This document shows, piece after piece, positions 51,298-60,283 of a stretch of DNA of 64,000 bases; within the stretch, counting starts at the first letter, position 1, and every line of letters starts with the position of its first letter. The translations under genes were made by a program, and so were the position numbers. The DNA lies in NCBI GenBank assembly GCA_963923455.1, contig CAWULT010000005.1, forward strand, positions 1-64,000, read 5' to 3'. Source of the stretch: CAWULT01 sp963923455 (GTDB lineage Bacteria; Acidobacteriota; Vicinamibacteria; Vicinamibacterales; UBA2999). The notes beneath the pieces are model-generated. The model worked only from the letters and a program-made list of their open reading frames with translations, did no database searches and was not told where the DNA came from.

Positions 51298-53358
51298 ATG
51301 AAGATATCGAGCATCGTCGGGTTCGTATTCGCTGTCGGGGCGTCAGTTGCGGCAGTCCCACAGGCTTCGTTCGGTCAGGGCGTGGACTACGCGCTGCGCT
51401 TCGATGGACGCAGCGACTTCGTGACGCTCGCACCGACGGCCTCGATGATGGCCGCGACGTGGCCGTCGACCAAGTCGGTGAGCCTCTGGGTCAATCCCGT
51501 CGGAACCCCTTTCTGCTCGGCACCGTCGCCGGCGTCCTGCGACGCGATCTTCGGTGACAGGCCGCGGAGCTGGGGCATTTCGCGAGGGGTGATCAACGGC
51601 AACGATCGGATCTGGGTCTGGAACTACGACGGGACGATGGACATGATCGGCGTGCCCTACACGGCCGGTCAATGGACGCACATCGCCCTCGTGCATGGCG
51701 GTGGCGTGCTGAGCGCCTACAAGAACGGCGCGCTCGTCTCGAGCATTCCGAGCGGAAACACCGTCGTCGTGACCGGCCAGGCGTTGCAGTTCGGCGGCAT
51801 CATCAGCAACTCGACGTCCAATTGGACGTTCGAGGGCGACGTGGACGAGCTGCAGATCTGGAATACCGCGCGAACTGCGGTCGAGATTTCGCAGACCTAC
51901 AACGTGATGCTCACGGGTGCCGAGGCCGGACTGGCAGCCTACTATCGCATGTCGAACGGCTCGGGCACGGCGCTGACGGACAACTCGGGTCGTGGCTGGT
52001 CGGGCTCACTCAGGGATGGAGCCAACGGAGTGCCGGCCGACGGGGCGATCGCCTGGGTGACGCCTGGGCCGCTCAGCGGGGGCGTGTCGATCAACAATCC
52101 CCCGGTCGCCAATCCCCAAAGCGTGGTCACGGACGAGGATGTCGCGCTCGGTATCACGCTGACGGGTGCTGATCCTGACAACAATCCAATCACCTTCCGC
52201 GTCGTCGTCCCGCCGTCGCGCGGAACGTTGTCGGGGGCTGCGCCCAATCTGACCTACACGCCGGGCGCGAATCTCAACGGACCGGACAGCTTCACATTCG
52301 TGGCCAACGACGGCTTTGTCGACTCGGCGCCGCAGACCGTGTCGATTTCGGTCGTGCCGGTCAACGACGCTCCCGTCGCCAACGCCGATTCGGCGTCGAC
52401 GGCCCAGGACACGCAGGTGCTCATCAACGTGCTGACGAACGACACCGACGTCGAGGGAGGCCCCCTGAGCGTCGTTAGCGTCGGCACGGCCGCACACGGA
52501 ACCCTGGCGCACGATGGAACCGTGATCACCTACCTGCCCGAGGCCGGCTTCGCCGGGACCGACACGTTCACCTACACGGTGTCCGACGGCGCTGCCACGG
52601 CATCCGCGATCGTCAGCGTCAACGTGCGTCGCCCGGGGGGGGACCCGGGGTATGCCGTTCGCTTCGACGGCGTGAGCGACATCGCCCGGATGACCTACAC
52701 CGCCACGGTCATGGGTCCCGGCTGGGAGAGCCGCAAGACCGTGAGCATGTGGCTGAAGCCGACGGGCACCGCCCAGTGCATCAGCAACGCCACGCAGTGC
52801 GACGAGATCTTCGGCGACACGCCGGAGTGGTGGGGCATTTCGCGCGGGCCCTATCTCAACGGTCCCGACAAGATCTGGGTATGGAATTTCTCGAACAACC
52901 GCCTGCAGATCATCGGGGTGCCCTACGTGGTCGACCAGTGGATGCACCTGGCCATGGTCCACGAGAACGGTGTTCTCTACGCCTACAAGAACGGCGTGCT
53001 GGTCGGCAGCGTCGCCAGCGGGGCCACGCAGCAGCCGTCGACGGGCGGGTTGCCGATCCTGGGCTTCGGCGGCATCATCATGGGCTCGCGTGCGCCAGCC
53101 TTCTCCGGCGAGATCGACGAGCTGGCCCTGTGGAACGTCGCTCGCACGGCCGAGCAGCTGCAGAAGGACATGTCGCAGGGCATGGTCGGCGACGAACTCG
53201 GCCTGCGGGCCTACTACCGGATGTCGAACGGCTCGGGCATGACGATCACCGACGACACGGGCCACGGGTTCACCGCCACGCTCTACGACGGCGTGCAGCA
53301 GGTTCCGCCGGACGGCCCTCCGCAGTGGGTGCCGTCAGGGGCGTTCTCGCTGCCGTAG
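51298..53358 (+). CDS. Secreted protein: LamG - two Ig/cadherin-like domains - LamG
   Basis: A 686-residue exported protein with a signal peptide (about 1-26, ending ...ASFG). A LamG/concanavalin-like domain (about 28-250) is followed by two tandem cadherin-like/Ig domains (about 265-445; NNPPVANPQSVVTDEDV and NDAPVANADSAST). A second LamG domain (about 450-680) repeats the first: both share ALRFDG/AVRFDG, WGISRG, IWVWN, IIGVPY-like and AYYRMSNGSG segments. No sorting tag is present. It probably binds extracellular glycan. The gene stands alone between hairpins. Confidence 0.82.
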   Translation: MKISSIVGFVFAVGASVAAVPQASFGQGVDYALRFDGRSDFVTLAPTASMMAATWPSTKSVSLWVNPVGTPFCSAPSPASCDAIFGDRPRSWGISRGVINGNDRIWVWNYDGTMDMIGVPYTAGQWTHIALVHGGGVLSAYKNGALVSSIPSGNTVVVTGQALQFGGIISNSTSNWTFEGDVDELQIWNTARTAVEISQTYNVMLTGAEAGLAAYYRMSNGSGTALTDNSGRGWSGSLRDGANGVPADGAIAWVTPGPLSGGVSINNPPVANPQSVVTDEDVALGITLTGADPDNNPITFRVVVPPSRGTLSGAAPNLTYTPGANLNGPDSFTFVANDGFVDSAPQTVSISVVPVNDAPVANADSASTAQDTQVLINVLTNDTDVEGGPLSVVSVGTAAHGTLAHDGTVITYLPEAGFAGTDTFTYTVSDGAATASAIVSVNVRRPGGDPGYAVRFDGVSDIARMTYTATVMGPGWESRKTVSMWLKPTGTAQCISNATQCDEIFGDTPEWWGISRGPYLNGPDKIWVWNFSNNRLQIIGVPYVVDQWMHLAMVHENGVLYAYKNGVLVGSVASGATQQPSTGGLPILGFGGIIMGSRAPAFSGEIDELALWNVARTAEQLQKDMSQGMVGDELGLRAYYRMSNGSGMTITDDTGHGFTATLYDGVQQVPPDGPPQWVPSGAFSLP

Positions 53359-53373
53359 GCCGTCCGCGACGAG

Positions 53374-53409
53374 CCTCGAGCGGCAGGGCGTCAACCCTGC
53401 CGTTCGAGG
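53374..53409 (+). terminator. Strong hairpin terminator after the LamG gene
   Basis: A 15-bp stem (53374-53388 with 53395-53409, one G-T wobble) and a 6-nt loop start 16 nt after the stop codon. There is no T-run. Confidence 0.6.
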
Positions 53410-53424
53410 TGTCGCACGCCTCAC

Positions 53425-54510
53425 ATGAACCGCCAGTACAGCGCGATGAGCGGAGCGGCGATCGTCCTGATCGTCCTCAATCACGCCATCCATTTCGGGT
53501 TGCAGGCTTCGCCGGCGAGCGGTCCGTGGCCGTACATCCTGACGGTGCTGCAGGCGCTGGGCGGCTTCGCCGTGCCGGCCTTCTTGTTCATTTCCGGGGC
53601 GTTCCTGTCCTACTCGGCCGGGCGGCTCTCGCCGGAGTTCATCAAGACCAACCTTGGCCGGCTCCTCTGGCCGTACCTGATCTGGTCGCTGCTGTTCTAC
53701 GGCCTCGTCTTCGTGGTCGGCGCGGAGCGCTACTCGGTGGCGGGCTACGCGAAGAACCTGATCGTCGGCTATCCCTACCACTTCGTGCCGCTGCTCGTGT
53801 TCTGGTACCTGTCGGCGCCGCTGCTCGTGAAGATCGGACGGCGGCACGCCTGGCCGCTGCTGGTGGGCATTGCCGCGTACCAGGCGGTGCTGCTCGTCGG
53901 GCGGTATCCCGATCTGTTCGGCGTGCCGGGCCTGGCGCCGTGGGCGAAGCTGGTGCGCGTGCCCGTGTTGGCGACGCCGATGTCGGACTGGGCGGTCTTC
54001 TTTCCGCTGGGGCTCGTGGTCAGCATGCACGACCGGGAGCTCAAGCCGAGACTCATGGGCCGTCGGCTGCTGATGGCGCTGCTGACCGGGTCGCTGCTGT
54101 GCCTGGGGCTGCTCGACGCGTTCAGGATGGTGTCGGCCCCGTGGGCGCGGTTCGTGGCGCCGCTGCCCCTGATGTTCGTGCTGCCGGTGATCAGCCGTGA
54201 CGCCATCCCGTACTGGCGCGGTCTCGAGGCTCTCGGCAAGCGAAGTTACGGCATCTACCTGAGCCACTTCATCGTGATCAATCTGGCGGCCTACGCGGTA
54301 TCGGCCCTTGGTCTGGCGGCGGGCATCGGCGCCGTGCTGGTGTATCCGGCGCTGCTGATCGTGGCGATCGGCGTGCCCGTGCTGATGATGGATGTGCTGA
54401 CACGCCCGGTCTCAGTGCGGCGCGTCTACCGGCACCTGTTCGGGATCGCCCCGCCCCCACCGCCTGCGCCGGTTCAGCGCTCCGGCGCCAAGGCGCCGAT
54501 GCCGGCCTAG
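53425..54510 (+). CDS. Acyltransferase_3 family membrane acyltransferase
   Basis: A 361-residue membrane protein with about ten TM segments. MNRQYSAMSGAAIVLIVLNHAIHFG carries the family His in helix 1, and GKRSYGIYLSHFIVIN lies near the end. It forms a tandem pair with the next gene (12 nt gap), and the two have diverged. Probably O-acylates extracellular glycan or lipid; donor and acceptor unknown. Confidence 0.82.
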   Translation: MNRQYSAMSGAAIVLIVLNHAIHFGLQASPASGPWPYILTVLQALGGFAVPAFLFISGAFLSYSAGRLSPEFIKTNLGRLLWPYLIWSLLFYGLVFVVGAERYSVAGYAKNLIVGYPYHFVPLLVFWYLSAPLLVKIGRRHAWPLLVGIAAYQAVLLVGRYPDLFGVPGLAPWAKLVRVPVLATPMSDWAVFFPLGLVVSMHDRELKPRLMGRRLLMALLTGSLLCLGLLDAFRMVSAPWARFVAPLPLMFVLPVISRDAIPYWRGLEALGKRSYGIYLSHFIVINLAAYAVSALGLAAGIGAVLVYPALLIVAIGVPVLMMDVLTRPVSVRRVYRHLFGIAPPPPPAPVQRSGAKAPMPA

Positions 54511-54522
54511 CCGCACCCCCGG

Positions 54523-55635
54523 ATGGTCAGGCGGCTGCTCGCACTGAACGGGATTGCGGCCATCTTCGCCGTGGTCCATCACTCGGTGAACTGGGGCATC
54601 ACGGCGATGTTCTGGTGGGCGCCGCAGTATCGCACGGGGGCATCTGTTCCGGACTACGCGGCGTTGGGCGGGCTGCAGTACTTCGCCATCCGAGCCATCG
54701 ACCAGGTGGTCGTGTCGGCCGTGCCCGCGTTCCTGTTCGTGAGCGGCTACTTCGTGGCGAGCAGCGTCGGCGCCCGCCCGACGCTCGCGTGGGACAACGT
54801 GGTCAGCCGTGTCAGGACGCTGTTGCCTGCGTACCTGCTGTGGTCGCTGCTCGTGATCGGGTTCAACATGGTCAACGGCGCGCAGTACACCTGGTCTCGG
54901 GTGGCCTGGGCGCTGGTGACCGGCGGTGCCGCGGCGCCGTTCTACTACGTGCCGCTGGTCGTCGAGCTCTACGTGCTTTCCCGCTGGCTCGCGCCATGGG
55001 TCCGCCGTTCCGCGGGCCTGGTGCTGCTGGTGACGGGCCTCGCCCAGGCGTCGGTGGCGCTCGTCAGGAGTTGCTCCGTCGCCGCCCTCGACGCCTGCAC
55101 GCCCGATCACGCCGTCGCGCGCCTGGCGGTGAATTCCCAGTTGCTGTCCTACTGCTTCTGGTTCGCGCTCGGCCTGGCGGCCTCGTTCCACATGCCCGCG
55201 TTCAAAGCCACGCTGCGTCGATTGCGCCCAGTGCTGCCCTGGCTGCTGGTCGCACTGTTCGTGGCGGCTGCAGGAGAGTGGGAGGTCGTGCGGAGGCTGT
55301 CGGGCCGCACGTGGGTGCCGAGCGGCGTGGGAATCGGCGACAACCTGTTCGAGCTCGCGCTGCTGCTGACGTACCTCGCGCACGATGACGGGCCGCTCCC
55401 GTGGGCGGCCCCGCTCGAGCGGGTTGGGGTGATGTCGTACGGCATCTACCTCGTGCACATGCCCGTGCTCGAAGTGGCGGCCCGGGTGCTCTATCACCTC
55501 AGCCCGTTTCTGCTCGCCTATCAGGTGGTGCTGATGGCCGCCGTCTCGGCGGTTGGCGTGGGGGCTCCGATGCTGCTGATGAGGTTCGCGAAGAGTTCCC
55601 CCCTGCGCCGGTACTACGCGTACGCCTTCGGGTAG
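54523..55635 (+). CDS. Acyltransferase_3 family membrane acyltransferase
   Basis: A 370-residue membrane protein. MVRRLLALNGIAAIFAVVHHSVNWG is close to the N-termini of the 33364 gene and the remnant at 29916. VMSYGIYLVHMPVLEVA lies near the end, and the C-terminus ...LRRYYAYAFG matches the same group. It is therefore the true paralog of the acyltransferase in the carrier-protein block, here detached from it. Confidence 0.82.
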   Translation: MVRRLLALNGIAAIFAVVHHSVNWGITAMFWWAPQYRTGASVPDYAALGGLQYFAIRAIDQVVVSAVPAFLFVSGYFVASSVGARPTLAWDNVVSRVRTLLPAYLLWSLLVIGFNMVNGAQYTWSRVAWALVTGGAAAPFYYVPLVVELYVLSRWLAPWVRRSAGLVLLVTGLAQASVALVRSCSVAALDACTPDHAVARLAVNSQLLSYCFWFALGLAASFHMPAFKATLRRLRPVLPWLLVALFVAAAGEWEVVRRLSGRTWVPSGVGIGDNLFELALLLTYLAHDDGPLPWAAPLERVGVMSYGIYLVHMPVLEVAARVLYHLSPFLLAYQVVLMAAVSAVGVGAPMLLMRFAKSSPLRRYYAYAFG

Positions 55636-55810
55636 CCCACGTAGTCCCCGCCCACCGCACCTCCATGCAGGCCGGCGTGACAGAAGCCGACGGCGCTGCA
55701 TCGTGTCGAGACAGTGCCGACGGCCGCGCCGTTTCGTCCGGGCGGCCGGCCTGGCGGCCAAGTCCAAGAAATCTCCGGCATTTCCTTCGTCTTCCGCCGC
55801 AATGCCGGAC

Positions 55811-55826
55811 GGGCACTCTTCTTGCA
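55811..55826 (+). promoter_or_regulatory. Sigma-54-type promoter
   Basis: GGGCAC at 55811-55816 and TTGCA at 55822-55826 give GG-N10-GC spacing. Only the first T and the last G of the -24 box deviate from consensus. It lies about 185 bp before the secreted-protein gene at 56013. The 55636-56006 gap otherwise shows no gene. Confidence 0.5.
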
Positions 55827-56012
55827 CGCTTCCCCTTCGAAATTCGGTGTCGAGGCCGTAGACTGACGAGTGGCGGGTAGTTGCGTCCATTCGGACGTCG
55901 GGGCGACCGACCGATTCTGAAAACGCCGTTACAGAGTCGCCGGGCCCGCCGAACGCGGCCCGCCAATTCGGGCAGTCTGGGCCGGAGCCGGACTCTCTTC
56001 GGAGGAATGCGC

Positions 56013-57083
56013 GTGAGGACGTCCGTCAGAGGAACGCTTGTCTGTGTGCTGCTGCTGCTCCCCGCGGTGGCGCGTGCCCAGGCGATCGTGGTCGATCACA
56101 CCTCGATCGGCCTGTTCGACCAGATACCCGACCAGTACTTGCAGGCCGCCCGCAACCTGCGGTTCCTGTTTATGGACCGGTCGGTGGGCGTCAACACGAA
56201 CGACGCACTGAACTGCCTGACGGCCTCCGCGTACGGGACCTCGGCGTCCCCGTGCCGGCAGGATTACCAGTTCGTCAACGGCGCCTGGCAGCAGACGCTG
56301 CGCAACGATGCCGCAAAGGCGGCCGGGCAGGTGCACCCGTACATCGACTTCTCGCCGAGCCCGACCAGGTACAACCGCAGCAACTGGGACTTCTACCTGT
56401 TCTACGGCCCCTGGGAGACGATGACCTCCAACTTCGTCTCGGGACTCCACAACTCGTCGATCCCGGCCCAGGAGCATCCGACCAACGCGAACGTCCAGGT
56501 GAATCCGCTGAACTACGACGTCGTGTCGTTCCAGTTCAGCTACCTCAACGTCGACAACGGCAGCCGGATCATGGAGTTCTTCTCGAACCGCTCCGGTGAA
56601 CTGAACGACGCCTACGAGCTCGAGCGCGAGATCGCCGACCACCTCACGTCGAACGGCAACCGCAAGTTCGTCTACTTCACGACGAGCCTGGCGCGTTCCA
56701 TCGGCACCCAGGTGTCCATGGACTTCAATGCGCGGATGCGCGAGTGGTGCCGGACGACCAACTGCATCCTGTTCGACTTCGCCGACATCGAGGCGTATGA
56801 CATGGCCGGCCGTCCGTGCTACGACGACCGCGACGGCGTGCCGTACACGCAGCCGAACAACGCCAGCCTCAACGAGAACTACCCGGACGACGGGCTGAAC
56901 ATCCCGGCGATCTGCCAGGAGAAGACGACCGAGGCCATCAACGGGCACCTGACGACGGCCCAGGGGAACATCAGCATCGCCAAGGGGCTGTGGGTGCTGC
57001 TGGCCCGGATCGCCGGCTGGAACCCGGGCGGGACCTCTCAGGGTCCGGCCCCGCCCACCAATATCCGGATTCTGGGCGAGTGA
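56013..57083 (+). CDS. Secreted protein of unknown function
   Basis: A 356-residue exported protein with a signal peptide (MRTSVRGTLVCVLLLLPAVARA). Motifs include VDHTSIGLFDQIPDQYLQAARNL, FMDRSVGVNTNDALNCL and DVVSFQFSYLNVD. The layout is reminiscent of secreted SGNH-hydrolase-like proteins but no clear catalytic triad can be assigned. GTG 56013 is preferred because GGAGGA (56001-56006) is 6 nt upstream; ATG 56007 directly abuts this site. The gene has its own sigma-54-like promoter. Confidence 0.65.
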   Translation: MRTSVRGTLVCVLLLLPAVARAQAIVVDHTSIGLFDQIPDQYLQAARNLRFLFMDRSVGVNTNDALNCLTASAYGTSASPCRQDYQFVNGAWQQTLRNDAAKAAGQVHPYIDFSPSPTRYNRSNWDFYLFYGPWETMTSNFVSGLHNSSIPAQEHPTNANVQVNPLNYDVVSFQFSYLNVDNGSRIMEFFSNRSGELNDAYELEREIADHLTSNGNRKFVYFTTSLARSIGTQVSMDFNARMREWCRTTNCILFDFADIEAYDMAGRPCYDDRDGVPYTQPNNASLNENYPDDGLNIPAICQEKTTEAINGHLTTAQGNISIAKGLWVLLARIAGWNPGGTSQGPAPPTNIRILGE

Positions 57084-57091
57084 GTTCGGGC

Positions 57092-57751
57092 ATGATGCCG
57101 CTGGACTTCCTCCGGTACCCGGAGGAAGAGCAGCGGGCCAGGGCGCGCGCGTTCAGGCAGGAACTGGGCCGGCGCCGGACGGTCCGGGATTTCAGCAACC
57201 GGCCCGTCCCGCTCGACATCCTCGAGGACTGCATCGCGGCGGCTGCGACGGCGCCTTCCGGGGCGCACAAGCAGCCGTGGACCTTCGTGCTGGTCACGGA
57301 CCCCGTGCTGAAGTCGAGGATTCGGGCGGCGGCGGAGCAGGAAGAGCGCGCGTTCTACGGCCATCGCGCACCCGAGCGCTGGCTTCGCGATCTCCAGCCG
57401 TTCGGCACCAACGCCAGCAAGCCGTTCCTCGAGATCGCCCCAGCCCTGATCGTCGTGTTCGCCCAGAAGCACGGCAGCGACACCGACGAGCGGCACTACT
57501 ATGTGAACGAGTCTGTCGGCATTGCCGTGGGGTTCCTGCTGGCCGCCCTCCATCACGCCGGCCTCGCCACCCTCACCCACACGCCGAGCCCGATGCAGTT
57601 CCTGGCCGACGTGCTCGAGCGGCCGGCCAACGAGCGTGCGTTCGTGCTCATCCCGGTTGGCTATCCCGCGGATGGGGCCCTGGTACCGTCCATCGAGCGC
57701 AAACCGCTCTCCGAGGTCCTCGTCGTCCGGGCCCCGGCTCCGGGCCGCTAA
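57092..57751 (+). CDS. Nitroreductase-fold flavoprotein, iodotyrosine deiodinase-like
   Basis: A 219-residue FMN protein with RRRTVRDFSNRPVP (about 27-40) and TAPSGAHKQPWTF (53-65). E85, Y89 and K110 (in EERAFY and TNASKPFL) match in spacing the three residues that hold the substrate amino acid in iodotyrosine deiodinase. NESVGIAVGFLLAALHHAGLATLTHTPSPM is also typical of that subfamily. It probably reductively dehalogenates halotyrosine or a similar compound. ATG 57092, ATG 57095 or the overlapping GTG 57080 could be the start. Confidence 0.8.
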   Translation: MMPLDFLRYPEEEQRARARAFRQELGRRRTVRDFSNRPVPLDILEDCIAAAATAPSGAHKQPWTFVLVTDPVLKSRIRAAAEQEERAFYGHRAPERWLRDLQPFGTNASKPFLEIAPALIVVFAQKHGSDTDERHYYVNESVGIAVGFLLAALHHAGLATLTHTPSPMQFLADVLERPANERAFVLIPVGYPADGALVPSIERKPLSEVLVVRAPAPGR

Positions 57752-57879
57752 CGACCCAGCCCAGCCGGGCCGATAGTCCCTGACGGGAGTACCATAACGG
57801 CACAACCCCTCGCCTTCCGGGCGCATCCGGCGCCCTGGCGAGCGCGTTTCTTCCATCCCCGCAGGGCCGCTCACGCGTC

Positions 57880-59118
57880 ATGAAGATTGGCTACGTCATG
57901 CAGGAGGGAGGGCCGGACGTCCGGCAGCTCCCCCGCACCGGCCCTGCGAACCACGTCCTGAAGGTCTTTGCCGAACTGCAGAGGCTGGGGCACGACGTCC
58001 GGCTGCTGGCCCGGTGGGACGGTGTCATCTGGAAGTCGGACGACCTGGTCACGTACGAGCCCGTCGTCGTCCGGGACTGGGACTCGGGGCCGAGGCGGGC
58101 GCTCGAGCGTCTCGTGCGGGGCCTGCAGGCCAGGCTCGCCCTGCCGTACTTGAACCTCTTCGAGAGCCTCCGCTTCGCCAGCGCGTGCCGGCAGGAACTC
58201 GGCGATCGGGACGTCTACTACGAACGCATGGGCTGGATGGGTTACGGCGCCGGGCTGTGGTCGCGGCGATCGGGCATTCCCCTCGTGCTCGAGGTCAACA
58301 ACGGCGACTTCGTCACCGAGCTCGAGATGCTCGGCGTGGCGCCCACCGGCTTCCAGCGCTGGCTGGCCGTGCGCCTGATGGCCGCCGCAGTCGGCCGCGG
58401 CCGGATGGTCGTCGCCACCGGAGAGGGACACCGCCGGCGCTTCATCGAGCACTGGCGCGTGACGCCCGACACCGTCGTCACCATCGAGAACGGCAGCGAG
58501 CTCGTGGAGCTGCTCGACCGCGGCCAGCTGGGTCCGTTCACCGGGCGCAGCCGCGGCTCCGCGCCCGTCGAGGTCGTGTTCGTCGGCGCCTTCGAGCCCT
58601 GGCACGGGGTGCTGAAGCTGCTCGAGGCGATGGAGGGCGTCGTGGCGGCGGGCGCCAACGTCCATCTCGTGCTGATCGGATCGGGCACCCTGCAGCGGCA
58701 GATCCGTGAGTTCATCGACGCGCGCGGCCTCGCGCCGCACGTCACGATGACCGGCCAGCTGCCGATCGACCAGGTCGCGGCTCGCCTGGCCCACGCCGAC
58801 ATCGGCGCCGCGCCGTACTGCGGGTGGATGGAATACTCCGGCCTCAAGCTGTTCGACTACAAGGCGGCCGGCCTCGCGATCATCGCGTCCGGCGAGAACG
58901 GCCAGCCCGATACCCTCTCGCACGAACGCACCGCGCTGATCGTACCGCCGTGCGACGTCCAGGCGCTGGCCGCCGGCATTGTCCGCCTGGCCGGCGACGA
59001 GGCGCTGCGCCGGTCGATGGGCCATGCCGGACGCCTGGAGGCTGAAGAGCAGCATTCCTGGCGCCACACGGCCCTGCAGCTGCAGGGCGTCTTCGAACGG
59101 GTGACCCGTGGGCGCTGA
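57880..59118 (+). CDS. GT4 glycosyltransferase
   Basis: A 412-residue GT-B enzyme starting MKIGYVMQEGGPDVRQLPRT. FVGAFEPWHGVLKLLEAM and the donor-binding MEYSGLKLFDYKAAGLAIIAS segment show a group-1 transferase. It stands 128 bp after the previous gene. It overlaps the next GT2 gene by 11 bp, so the two form a small operon away from the main one. Confidence 0.83.
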   Translation: MKIGYVMQEGGPDVRQLPRTGPANHVLKVFAELQRLGHDVRLLARWDGVIWKSDDLVTYEPVVVRDWDSGPRRALERLVRGLQARLALPYLNLFESLRFASACRQELGDRDVYYERMGWMGYGAGLWSRRSGIPLVLEVNNGDFVTELEMLGVAPTGFQRWLAVRLMAAAVGRGRMVVATGEGHRRRFIEHWRVTPDTVVTIENGSELVELLDRGQLGPFTGRSRGSAPVEVVFVGAFEPWHGVLKLLEAMEGVVAAGANVHLVLIGSGTLQRQIREFIDARGLAPHVTMTGQLPIDQVAARLAHADIGAAPYCGWMEYSGLKLFDYKAAGLAIIASGENGQPDTLSHERTALIVPPCDVQALAAGIVRLAGDEALRRSMGHAGRLEAEEQHSWRHTALQLQGVFERVTRGR

Positions 59119-60241
59119 GCCGGCGTCCTCTCCAGTTCCGCCGCCCGCCGGGCGGCGTGGCATGGTCAGCGTCGTGATGCCGGTGTTCAATGGCGCCGCC
59201 CTGATCCGCCAGTCGCTCGAGAGCGCCCTGGCGCAGACCTATGCGAACTGGGAGCTCATCGTCGTCGACGACGGCTCGACCGACGACACGGCGGCCATCG
59301 TCGCGCAGTACACCGACCCGCGCATCCGCTACGTTCACCAGGAGAACCGGGGGCAGGCCGCCGCGCTGAACCGGGGCCTCGACGCCGCCGAGGGCGAGTA
59401 CGTCACGACACTCGACGCCGACGATTGGTACGAGCCCGCGGCGCTGGCGTGTCGCGTCGACCTGCTCGTGCGCGATCCGGGGATCGGCGTCGTGTACGGC
59501 AACGGCGTCTACCGTTACGCCACCGGCGACACGGGGCCGAAGTTCACCGAGCTGATGCCGGCGGGCGTGTCGGGCGACGTGTTCGACACGCTGATCGTGG
59601 CGCCGTTCTACGGCACCGGGGCGGCGGTGATCGTCCGGCGCAGCGTGCTCGCCACGTACGGCATCCGGTACGATGAGGCCATCTCCTGGTGCCAGGACTG
59701 GGACATCTACATCCGGCTGGCGGCCGTGACACGGTTCGGTTTCGTCGACGACGTCGTAATCAACTATCGTGTCCACGCCGACGGCATGACCGTGACGATG
59801 CCGAGCGAGCGCCGGCTGACGTCGCTGTTCCGGCTGCGCGACAAGGTGCTGGCCATGCCCCGTTTCGCCGCGGTGCCGGCGGCGCAGCAGTACGCGTTCT
59901 TCTACGACTACCTCACCCGGGATCTCGACGGCCGCGTCGAGCCGCAGTCCGCGGTGCTGGCCTGCCCGGCCTTCGCGGCCATGCCGCCCGACTCACGGGC
60001 CAGACTGCTTCGTCTGACGGCCAACGGGAGCCTCCTCGAGGGCGGCGCGCCGGCACCCATTCGATCGTGGCTGAGGGCCGCGCTCCGCATTCGTCCGGCC
60101 GATCCCAAGACCTGGCTGGTGTACCTGCTGGTGTGCCTCAGCCCCGCCGCCGCCCGTCGGGTGGTCGCCGCCTGGCAGGGCCGCCGGCAGCCGGACGCGC
60201 CGGTGTCCCCGTTCGAGCAACTCTCGGCCGGTCAGTCGTAG
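59108..60241 (+). CDS. GT2 glycosyltransferase
   Basis: A 377-residue protein. GT-A domain: SVVMPVFNGAALIRQSLESAL, VDDGSTDDTAAIV, QENRGQAAALNRGLDAA and TLDADDWY. It is close in sequence to the N-terminal domain of the GT2 at 41372, so the two may be paralogs. GTG 59108 overlaps the previous gene; ATG 59162 is an alternative that still keeps the whole domain. Confidence 0.82.
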   Translation: MGAEPASSPVPPPAGRRGMVSVVMPVFNGAALIRQSLESALAQTYANWELIVVDDGSTDDTAAIVAQYTDPRIRYVHQENRGQAAALNRGLDAAEGEYVTTLDADDWYEPAALACRVDLLVRDPGIGVVYGNGVYRYATGDTGPKFTELMPAGVSGDVFDTLIVAPFYGTGAAVIVRRSVLATYGIRYDEAISWCQDWDIYIRLAAVTRFGFVDDVVINYRVHADGMTVTMPSERRLTSLFRLRDKVLAMPRFAAVPAAQQYAFFYDYLTRDLDGRVEPQSAVLACPAFAAMPPDSRARLLRLTANGSLLEGGAPAPIRSWLRAALRIRPADPKTWLVYLLVCLSPAAARRVVAAWQGRRQPDAPVSPFEQLSAGQS

Positions 60242-60283
60242 AATGGTCTGGGTGGCCCCTGACAGCGTCGCGGGGAGCGGGTG

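Noticed and set aside
57831..57850. GG-N10-GC spacing before the GT4 gene at 57880
   Set aside because: The -12 box lacks TT; such spacing occurs often by chance in GC-rich DNA.
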